A DNA stretch of 64,000 nucleotides from Marinomonas spartinae (lineage in GTDB: Bacteria > Pseudomonadota > Gammaproteobacteria > Pseudomonadales > Marinomonadaceae), in the NCBI RefSeq assembly GCF_016461715.1, contig NZ_JAEMUI010000005.1:124001-188000 (forward strand). The letters run 5' to 3'. Positions 58,375-64,000 of the stretch are shown piece after piece. The notes below the pieces were generated by a model. That model was not told the origin of the DNA, searched no databases, and saw nothing but the letters and a program-made list of their open reading frames with translations. Both the position numbers and the translations under genes were made by a program. The stretch's first letter is position 1. The number at the start of each line of letters is the position of its first letter.

Positions 58375-58617
58375 CTATTTTTTCTCAATAACAAATATAT
58401 AAACACCATCCTTTTCATTTTTATGTCGCAACGTATGTCCCACTTGCCCCACATAAAAAGGAATGTCTTTCCATGACCCAGCATCACACGCTTCCACGGC
58501 CAATAATTGACCTGATTGTAACTTACTCAACGCCATTTTAACTTTCAGTAACGGCATAGGACACACATCTTGTCTTGCATCTACTATGGCATCACACTCA
58601 TAATTACCTTTAATCAC
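58375..58617 (-). CDS. TusA-family sulfurtransferase-like protein
   Basis: The 80-residue protein matches the TusA/SirA fold. The motif is DARQDVCPMPLLK (13-25) with Cys19, the persulfide-carrying residue of TusA. It may deliver sulfur to molybdopterin or to other acceptors; the Pseudomonas protein in this position (PA1006) is linked to molybdenum cofactor and nitrate metabolism. moaC, moaD and moaE are 4 kb away. It lies between bepA-like (divergent, 35 bases) and perM. Confidence 0.9.
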   Translation of the reverse strand: MIKGNYECDAIVDARQDVCPMPLLKVKMALSKLQSGQLLAVEACDAGSWKDIPFYVGQVGHTLRHKNEKDGVYIFVIEKK

Positions 58618-58652
58618 CCTTCATATCTCCATGACGAGAACATTCGCCGATT

Positions 58653-60071
58653 ATGAAACCATTCTCTCCTTTTATAACCAACTTAGCCATCTTAGTGATT
58701 GTTTTTTTTAGCACTTTTTCAAGTCCAAGTCGCGCTGAATTACCCAATCTATCAAGCAGCAAAGACGAACGTTCATTGTCCAATCCGAGTTACGTCGTTG
58801 GGCAGCACTGGTTTCGACAAATCAATGGTAGCCAAGCAGTTATTGCCTTTCCCCCCGCTTACAATTATGTACGACAAGCATTGGCAACCATTTTGCCGCA
58901 CACTGGCCTAGATAATAAAATGGTCGAGATTACCTTATTAAACAGCACGCAAAGTAACGCCTTCGTCATTCCAGGAAACCATTTATTTATTTACTCAGAC
59001 ATCATGGAAATGATCACCGATGAAGATATGTTTTATGGCCTGCTATCCCATGAAGTTGCCCACCTAGATCTCAATCACTATGAACGACAAACTCAATTCT
59101 CCAGCCAGGAATTAAGCAAAACCTTGGTCATGATTGGTGCTAGCATCGCTGCTGCCGCAGCCGGCGCAGGCCCGGACGCAACATCCGCCCTCTGGATCGG
59201 TGGCATGGCAAACCAAGCAGAAAATACACTGACCTATAGCCGAGAGCAAGAACAAGAAGCAGACCGACAAGGCAGACGCTATATGAAAGCAGCAGGGCTC
59301 AACCCTCAAGGTATGAACCATTTATTTAAAGCCATGTTGAAAGCCCTGTTAGGGCGCCCGCAATTAGAATTTTTATCGACCCACCCGCTACCTAAAACTC
59401 GGATCGCGGATAGCATGTCTTTCCAGAAAGAAGAGAGCATACTCAAACAAAAAGAAAGCAGTCAGAATTTCCTTTTTTTTAGAGCAACGATGCTTGCCTA
59501 CCGTGCCATATTAAGCAACAGAATAGACTATGTTCTTTTACAATCCATAGACAATGAGGATGCCTATAACTTCGCTCAAGCGTTAGTCGCCTATTTAGAG
59601 CAGTCACCACAAAAAGCTCTAACCTTTTTAGCAAAAATTCATACTCAGAATCGTTTTGTTAGCTATTTAAAAGCACTTAGCCTGCAATCAGATGGACAAA
59701 AAAAAGCAGCATTGAAAGTTGTTCAGAATGTCCTTAATCTCGCCCCGAATGATCTTTCTTTTGGAACATTATACGCCACGTTTACACATACTAAATACAC
59801 AGGATCCCAGGCACCTCGCTATCTTTATGAAAAGAAACAGGTATGGGAAGCCGATATTGCTTATTACAGATATCAGCATAACATTCCAATGGCGCTTAAC
59901 TACAAGGCGTTACTTGATTTTAATTTAGGACAGGATAAAGAAGCACAAAGACTGCTTTTCAGGGCCTTGCAAGACGCCAAAGATAAGGATAAAGCGTCAA
60001 TCAGACGAACTCAAAGTGAAATAGACATGATAAAAGAAGCGGAAAAGGAAGAAGGTATTCGAGACGACTAG
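58653..60071 (+). CDS. bepA: M48 family periplasmic metalloprotease (BepA/YfgC-like)
   Basis: BepA cleaves or assists assembly of outer-membrane proteins such as LptD. The 472-residue product has a signal peptide (about 1-28, cut after SRA), the zinc motif HEVAH (133-137) with a third ligand Glu200 in SREQEQEAD, and a C-terminal tetratricopeptide-type region (about 265-465). Length is close to E. coli BepA (487). It is divergent from the TusA-like gene. The symbol is assigned from domain order and position. Confidence 0.88.
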   Translation: MKPFSPFITNLAILVIVFFSTFSSPSRAELPNLSSSKDERSLSNPSYVVGQHWFRQINGSQAVIAFPPAYNYVRQALATILPHTGLDNKMVEITLLNSTQSNAFVIPGNHLFIYSDIMEMITDEDMFYGLLSHEVAHLDLNHYERQTQFSSQELSKTLVMIGASIAAAAAGAGPDATSALWIGGMANQAENTLTYSREQEQEADRQGRRYMKAAGLNPQGMNHLFKAMLKALLGRPQLEFLSTHPLPKTRIADSMSFQKEESILKQKESSQNFLFFRATMLAYRAILSNRIDYVLLQSIDNEDAYNFAQALVAYLEQSPQKALTFLAKIHTQNRFVSYLKALSLQSDGQKKAALKVVQNVLNLAPNDLSFGTLYATFTHTKYTGSQAPRYLYEKKQVWEADIAYYRYQHNIPMALNYKALLDFNLGQDKEAQRLLFRALQDAKDKDKASIRRTQSEIDMIKEAEKEEGIRDD

Positions 60072-60113
60072 AAAAGGCACTGTCTAAACAACAGCCATAG
60101 ATTCGAAGAGCAT

Positions 60114-60443
60114 TTATCGGGATGAATACAGATTCTGATAGTTGAAACGTGCTCTCTGCAGTTTATACAAAGTATTTTCTAAATGTTTGATTTTTGTCTG
60201 AACGATCATCTGCTCTTCAAATAATGTTTTAGGTTGTTTGTAATCCATACATTGATGCACATCAACACCCATAGCATCCAACTGATTCACCAAATCAGCC
60301 AGCTTCATTTTACTCTTTTGCAGCAATTCTACTTTACTCATCATGCTATTCTCACCATTAGTAAGATCAGCATTATATTGCTGTGCAAAAGACAAAACAG
60401 GAATAGAAAGTAGCATAATTAAAATAGCTTTAAATAAATACAT
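60114..60443 (-). CDS. Small exported helical protein (paralogue A)
   Basis: The 109-residue product has a clear signal peptide (residues 1-20, ending SFA) and a mature part of about 89 residues, mostly charged helix with one cysteine. It shares L-x2-Q-L-x3-G-V-x-V-x-Q (residues 51-64) with the product of the next gene upstream, at the same spacing. The ribosome-binding site AAGGAGGG is strong. No family is recognised. It is the second of two tandem genes and has no cysteine partner in its sister. Confidence 0.82.
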   Translation of the reverse strand: MYLFKAILIMLLSIPVLSFAQQYNADLTNGENSMMSKVELLQKSKMKLADLVNQLDAMGVDVHQCMDYKQPKTLFEEQMIVQTKIKHLENTLYKLQRARFNYQNLYSSR

Positions 60444-60483
60444 CTTTCCCTCCTTACTCTCTAATAAATATCATCAGAAATAT

Positions 60484-60512
60484 AAAAAGGCCAATCCAAT
60501 ACTGGCCTTTTT
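60484..60512. terminator. Terminator between the two small exported-protein genes
   Basis: A 10-base stem (AAAAAGGCCA with TGGCCTTTTT) with a 9-base loop follows the stop of the gene at 60535 on the minus strand. Confidence 0.9.
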
Positions 60513-60534
60513 ATCTTTTAGCATCAATCATATA

Positions 60535-60813
60535 TTATTGTGCATTTTGAGAGTTTAATGAATTCAGCTTCAAACGTAGGTTCATTTCATGATTTTGCAA
60601 TAATTGCGCTTGTGTAACAGGAGATAACGTCTGATTGACTTTATATTGGCTCACACTAACGCCTTTGTTCATCAACTGTTGATCCAAAGACTGAATTTCT
60701 GCTCTAGCTTTAGTGATTTGACCATAGGTTGCGTCACCAGGCGCTGCCATGGCAGCCGTCGCAACGGAACAAGAAAAAACTACAGCCAATAATGTTTTAG
60801 TAAGTGTATTCAT
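60535..60813 (-). CDS. Small exported helical protein (paralogue B)
   Basis: The 92-residue product has a signal peptide (residues 1-23, cut near AMA-A) and a mature part of about 69 residues, rich in Q, N and L, predicted to be helical. Residues 43-56 carry the L-x2-Q-L-x3-G-V-x-V-x-Q motif shared with the downstream gene. A GGAG site lies 8 bases before the ATG. It has its own terminator, so may be expressed separately from the sister gene. Function unknown; periplasmic location inferred. Confidence 0.82.
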   Translation of the reverse strand: MNTLTKTLLAVVFSCSVATAAMAAPGDATYGQITKARAEIQSLDQQLMNKGVSVSQYKVNQTLSPVTQAQLLQNHEMNLRLKLNSLNSQNAQ

Positions 60814-61271
60814 ATTATATACTCCATTTCCATCTACTATTAATCGAATAGCAGCTCATTTTCTTTCCACTACAATCTAGCTGCTTGATTAAAATAATAG
60901 CAACAAATAGAAGAATAAATACCCCTAATACACACGTGTACATATCTATCCTATATGTGAGACAAACATGCACAATCACTAAAAAACAGACAAAAAACAC
61001 TAATACCGTATTTTATTTTTACAGCCCTCAAGAAAGATACAAATATATTTTCAGCCATCAAAAGATAAAGGAAGAATATTGAAAGGAAAATAATACACAA
61101 AAGCATCTAATCTATAGATACCCGCCCCCCATAGAAACCATGATAAAAAAGCAGGACGGTTTGAATATTTTATAAATTAAAACAACAGGTTCCAGCTAGC
61201 TAAGGCTCATACAAGCACAAAACAACCGTTTTTTCAGTGCGTTTTTTTGGTATGATGAAACAAACCCTTAT
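60814..61271. other. AT-rich 458-base intergenic region before the integrase gene
   Basis: No convincing gene is present; the 61-codon minus-strand frame at 60815-61000 lacks a ribosome-binding site and looks like chance. The region is visibly more AT-rich than its surroundings. It holds a 7-base inverted repeat (AGCAGCT with AGCTGCT, 60850-60885), a palindrome ACACGTGT near 60930 and the palindrome AGCTAGCT near 61196. A TATGAT sequence at about 61251-61256 could be the integrase -10 box. No direct repeats were noticed. Confidence 0.55.
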
Positions 61272-62531
61272 ATGCATACTATCATGACTCCGTTTGCTCT
61301 AATTGACAATCTAGAACATCTACCCAACCCTTTCACTCAGTTTGAGCACATCGCCACTGAGCTAAAGGAGAATGTGCCATTTTTAAACGATCCAGATTAC
61401 AAACGCGACCTACAACTCGCCCTTTGTTTTATCTACAGCTATAACGGCTCTCAAGCCACGTATAATTCCTATCGTCGAGAAGTTGAGCGTTTACTCCTGT
61501 GGTCTTGGCATACGCAATCCACACCAACAACTCAATTACGGCGTGATCAGATCGAAGCCTTTATCCATTTTTGCATCACACCACCAGAAAGCTGGATAGG
61601 CATTAAAAATGTTGCTCGCTTTAAACAACATATGGGGCGCCGTGTTCCTAATAAAGAATGGCGACCTTTTGTCAGTCATATCAGTAAATTAGAATTCAGT
61701 AATGGCGACGTTCCTGTGGCAAAAAAGTATTCCCTATCACAAGCCGCCATTCGGGCAACTTTTTCCATCCTGTCATCTTATTATGGCTTTTTGATGCAAG
61801 AAGAAGCGGTACACCAGAACCCCGTGGCTTTGATTCGTCAAAAGAGTAAGTTCGTCAAAAAAGAAGTCACAAGACGACAAGTAAGACGCATTTCTAATTT
61901 ACAATGGGATTATGTGATTGAAACCGCTGAAATGTTGGCGGAAGAAGATCCTGCAACCCATGAGCGCACACTTTTCATCATGAACGCACTACTGGGGATG
62001 TACTTACGTATTTCAGAGTTGGTCGCCGATGAACGATCCGCCCCCGTGATGGGAGATTTCACCAAAGACGCAGACGGTCATTGGTGGTTTAAAGTACTGT
62101 CAAAAGGCAATAAAGAGCGACTCATTGCAGTCTCTGACGATATGCTGCGCGCCCTTGCGAGATATCGCCAATTCCGAGATCTCCCCCCATTACCAACCGT
62201 TGCGGAAAACACCCCATTAATTCCGAAAAATCGTGGTCAAGGACCCATGACCAGCTCAAGACAGATTCGTAATATCGTACAGTTTTGTTTTGATACGACT
62301 TATCAGCGCATGTGCGATGATGGCATGAAGGCCGATGCGGAAGATTTACGCGTTGCAACCGTTCACTGGCTCCGTCACACCGGCATCTCGGAAGATGTAA
62401 AAACTCGCCCGAAAGAGCACGTTCGTGAGGACGCAGGACATGCCAGCATGGCAACAACCGATCGCTATATAGACACCGAATACCGTGAGCGCCACGCCAG
62501 TGGCCGCAAAAAAACATTACGCCCACACTAA
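61272..62531 (+). CDS. Tyrosine-type site-specific recombinase (stand-alone integrase)
   Basis: The 419-residue protein is a tyrosine recombinase with the full catalytic set: Arg246 in MYLRISEL, Lys278 in LSKGNKER, His365 and Arg368 in HWLRHTG, His390 in GHAS, and Tyr399 in DRYIDTE. The N-terminal part (about 20-190) is the core-binding domain. An ATG at 61272 starts the frame; one four codons inside is also possible. No phage, plasmid or excisionase genes are near, and no tRNA gene adjoins it. It is longer than XerC/XerD (about 300), so it is not one of these. Confidence 0.88.
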   Translation: MHTIMTPFALIDNLEHLPNPFTQFEHIATELKENVPFLNDPDYKRDLQLALCFIYSYNGSQATYNSYRREVERLLLWSWHTQSTPTTQLRRDQIEAFIHFCITPPESWIGIKNVARFKQHMGRRVPNKEWRPFVSHISKLEFSNGDVPVAKKYSLSQAAIRATFSILSSYYGFLMQEEAVHQNPVALIRQKSKFVKKEVTRRQVRRISNLQWDYVIETAEMLAEEDPATHERTLFIMNALLGMYLRISELVADERSAPVMGDFTKDADGHWWFKVLSKGNKERLIAVSDDMLRALARYRQFRDLPPLPTVAENTPLIPKNRGQGPMTSSRQIRNIVQFCFDTTYQRMCDDGMKADAEDLRVATVHWLRHTGISEDVKTRPKEHVREDAGHASMATTDRYIDTEYRERHASGRKKTLRPH

Positions 62532-62548
62532 ACACCTACCCTGCCCTC

Positions 62549-62583
62549 AAGAAAGCCTTACTCCCAACGGGTTAGGCTTTCTT
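62549..62583. terminator. Hairpin between integrase and moaE
   Basis: AAGAAAGCCT pairs with AGGCTTTCTT around a loop of about 15 bases. The right arm lies inside the last codons of moaE. T runs are short. It could end the convergent integrase and moaE transcripts. Confidence 0.45.
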
Positions 62584-63013
62584 CGTCTTGCTCCTTGGCA
62601 TCCACCCATTTACTTTTATCCCCTTGGGTTTCTTTTTTCCAAAATGCGGCCCGACTTTTGAGATAATCCATTATAAAGTCACAGGCCTGAAAGGCTTCTG
62701 CTCGATGGGACGCACTCACCCCAACAAAGACAATTTTATCTTGTACCGCTAACTTGCCGACACGATGCACTACGGTCACTGCATTTAATGACCAACGCGA
62801 ACAAGCATCCTCGACAATTGTCTGTAAATTATGCTCAGTCATTCCTGGATAATGCTCTAACTCAAAGGTACAGTCTTGGGATGGTAAGGATGAGAAGTGG
62901 CGCACTAGACCAACAAACATCGCAACAGCACCGGTTTCACTATTCACCACTAAATCATCATAGAGTGCCTGAACATCGAAATCTTCCTGTTGAACTTTAA
63001 TCATCTTAGCCAC
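62558..63013 (-). CDS. moaE: Molybdopterin synthase catalytic subunit
   Basis: MoaE, with MoaD, puts the two dithiolene sulfurs into precursor Z. The 151-residue protein has GAVAMFVGLVR (about 28-38), HYPGMTE, RVGKLAVQDKIVFVGVSASHRAEAF (about 84-108) and KSRAAFWKKE with the catalytic lysines. Length equals E. coli MoaE (150). It overlaps moaD by 8 bases. Confidence 0.97.
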   Translation of the reverse strand: MAKMIKVQQEDFDVQALYDDLVVNSETGAVAMFVGLVRHFSSLPSQDCTFELEHYPGMTEHNLQTIVEDACSRWSLNAVTVVHRVGKLAVQDKIVFVGVSASHRAEAFQACDFIMDYLKSRAAFWKKETQGDKSKWVDAKEQDEESLTRWE

Positions 63014-63260
63014 CTGTAACAGGTGGAAAAAAAGCTACCTCTTTAGTCCCTTGCTTCACCATGTCGCCATCACGGGCAAATTCGAAATCAATGGATGACT
63101 GAATGCCCTTATCCAATAGTGCATCGCCATTTCTCAGCAGATTAGCTAATTGCGCTTTGAGTTCTTTGATGGTCATTGGCAAATCTCCTTCCAATACATA
63201 ACGTTCAATGCCAAGAGCCTCTTTAAGAGACGCAAAGAAAACCACATTTAATTCATTCAT
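63006..63260 (-). CDS. moaD: Molybdopterin synthase sulfur carrier subunit
   Basis: MoaD is a ubiquitin-like protein that carries the sulfur on its C-terminal Gly-Gly. From the ATG at 63260, preceded by GGAGG, it has 84 residues and ends VAFFPPVTGG, with the required GG terminus. The six-codon longer frame upstream lacks a site. It lies between moaC and moaE. Confidence 0.95.
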   Translation of the reverse strand: MNELNVVFFASLKEALGIERYVLEGDLPMTIKELKAQLANLLRNGDALLDKGIQSSIDFEFARDGDMVKQGTKEVAFFPPVTGG

Positions 63261-63274
63261 ATATCCCCCTCCTA

Positions 63275-63766
63275 TCAATCAGTTTTGTGTTCTGTCGCTA
63301 ACCAATCGCCACTTTTGCCACCTTGCTTTTCCAGCAGCGAGACATTTTTAATCACCATCCCCTTATCGACAGCCTTACACATATCGTAGAGGGTCAGCGC
63401 AGCCACACTAGCTCCGGTTAGCGCTTCCATCTCCACCCCTGTTTTTCCTTTCAAGGAACAAGAACACAACACTTGAATTTGTGTTTTATTCAAAACCGTT
63501 ATATCGATTGTCACTTTGGTTAGCATCAATGGATGACATAAAGGTATCAGATCTGAAGTTTTCTTAGCCGCTTGAATACCAGCAATACGAGCTGTTGCCA
63601 ATACGTCTCCCTTTGGTAAACCCCCTTCGATAATCTTAACCAAGGTATCCGGCTTCATCTCGATAATCGCTTGTGCTCTTGCCATACGTTTCGTCATGTC
63701 TTTATCTGACACATCTACCATGTGAGCATGACCTTCAGTGTCCAAATGGGTAAGTTGATTACTCAT
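63275..63766 (-). CDS. moaC: Cyclic pyranopterin monophosphate synthase
   Basis: MoaC forms cyclic pyranopterin monophosphate after the MoaA step. The 163 residues (E. coli 161) include [36 protein letters not shown] and [23 protein letters not shown], all catalytic or hexamer-interface segments. It is first of moaC-moaD-moaE. moaA and moaB are not in the window. Confidence 0.97.
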   Translation of the reverse strand: MSNQLTHLDTEGHAHMVDVSDKDMTKRMARAQAIIEMKPDTLVKIIEGGLPKGDVLATARIAGIQAAKKTSDLIPLCHPLMLTKVTIDITVLNKTQIQVLCSCSLKGKTGVEMEALTGASVAALTLYDMCKAVDKGMVIKNVSLLEKQGGKSGDWLATEHKTD

Positions 63767-63877
63767 AACATTCCTAAATTGAATCGATACATTGCAAATG
63801 CGCCTATCTTTTAAGAAAGCTCACAGGATTGCAAGAAAAGTTGTTCTTATGCGTGAGTAATTGGAAAACATCTACCT

Positions 63878-63905
63878 TTGTCAGCGCCGCTAAATCATGC
63901 ATAAT
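63878..63905 (+). promoter_or_regulatory. Sigma-70 promoter for the gene at the right edge
   Basis: TTGTCA (63878-63883), a 16-base spacer and CATAAT (63900-63905) resemble a sigma-70 promoter. The start point would be about 63912, leaving a leader of about 27 bases before the ATG at 63939. Confidence 0.6.
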
Positions 63906-63938
63906 GCTCTTTTATATGAGTATTTTTATCAGGATAGC

Positions 63939-64000
63939 ATGAGCTTAATAGACGATTATCTATTATTGGAAATTCCTACCCACGCTAATGAACAAGAGGC
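63939..64000 (+). CDS. Start of an unidentified gene (cut by right edge)
   Basis: An open frame begins at the ATG at 63939, with AGGATAGC as ribosome-binding site and a promoter-like pair upstream, and runs open off the window. Only 20 codons are seen, starting MSLIDDYLLLEIPTHANEQE. It is divergent from moaC. This is too short to identify; a molybdenum-related role is only a guess from position. Confidence 0.6.
   Translation, partial: MSLIDDYLLLEIPTHANEQE

Noticed and set aside
60815-61000. 61-codon minus-strand frame with hydrophobic start
   Set aside because: No ribosome-binding site, AT-rich sequence, and it ends exactly before the next gene; looks like chance.
61272-62531. Prophage or integrative element
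   Set aside because: No phage, conjugation or excision genes, and no tRNA attachment site next to the integrase; flanking genes are housekeeping.
1-64000. CRISPR arrays, rRNA and tRNA genes, insertion sequences
   Set aside because: No regularly spaced repeats, cloverleaf sequences, rRNA segments or transposase frames were recognised in either strand.

Overview
The window is chromosomal DNA from a gammaproteobacterium, most likely a marine Oceanospirillales member close to Marinomonas. The base composition looks mid-40s percent GC by eye. The gene orders are those seen across Pseudomonas and relatives: dapA-bamC-purC, yceD-rpmF-plsX-fabD-fabG-acpP-fabF without fabH, lexA near two small unknown genes and topA, leuC-leuD-leuB-asd, and bepA/tusA-like/perM. 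The capacity to use choline-O-sulfate also fits a marine or osmolyte-exposed life. No rRNA, tRNA, CRISPR array, insertion sequence or prophage block was seen.

Layout. 0-3.5 kb: lolC (cut by the left edge), purC, bamC and dapA, all on the minus strand. 3.7-7.8 kb: peroxiredoxin bcp, then a choline-O-sulfate locus (LysR regulator, betC, choX). 7.9-10.9 kb: queF, a two-gene ABC exporter and a small conserved gene. 10.9-16.8 kb: the fatty-acid synthesis cluster with rpmF and yceD, divergent from maf. 16.8-22.9 kb: a patatin-like protein, DUF4892, an alpha/beta hydrolase, sixA, DUF4389, gpsA and selO. 23-30.8 kb: DEAD-box helicase, dinG, lexA (two SOS boxes lie between dinG and lexA), two small genes and topA. 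31-38.2 kb: two unknown membrane-anchored proteins, a universal stress protein, cysS, glnS, and a MarR-GNAT/azlC/azlD operon. 38.4-41.3 kb: queC, queE, ppiB, lpxH. 41.4-47.3 kb: a small unknown gene, miaE, a pseudokinase fused to a formylglycine-generating-enzyme-like domain, and acnB. 47.3-51.1 kb: a long non-coding stretch with a candidate small RNA, hpf, a GFA-family gene, an unknown gene and asd. 51.1-57.2 kb: leuB, leuD and leuC with a divergent LysR gene, then a GH13 glucosidase. 57.3-64 kb: perM, a TusA-like gene, a BepA-like protease, two small related exported proteins, a lone tyrosine recombinase, moaE-moaD-moaC, and the start of one further gene.

Most of the window is housekeeping metabolism: lysine and leucine synthesis, fatty-acid and phospholipid synthesis, outer-membrane lipoprotein handling, queuosine, tRNA charging, SOS response and molybdopterin. 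Three queuosine enzymes (QueF, QueC, QueE) lie within 32 kb of each other but in separate units. The less ordinary material is the pseudokinase/FGE-like fusion at 42.7-44.5 kb, the AT-rich stretch at 60.1-61.3 kb with a tandem pair of small exported proteins beside a stand-alone integrase, a possible leaderless promoter ahead of yceD-rpmF-plsX, paired inverted repeats between the choline-sulfate regulator and betC, and a candidate 96-nt RNA downstream of acnB. No clearly new multi-gene system was found; these are the best leads.
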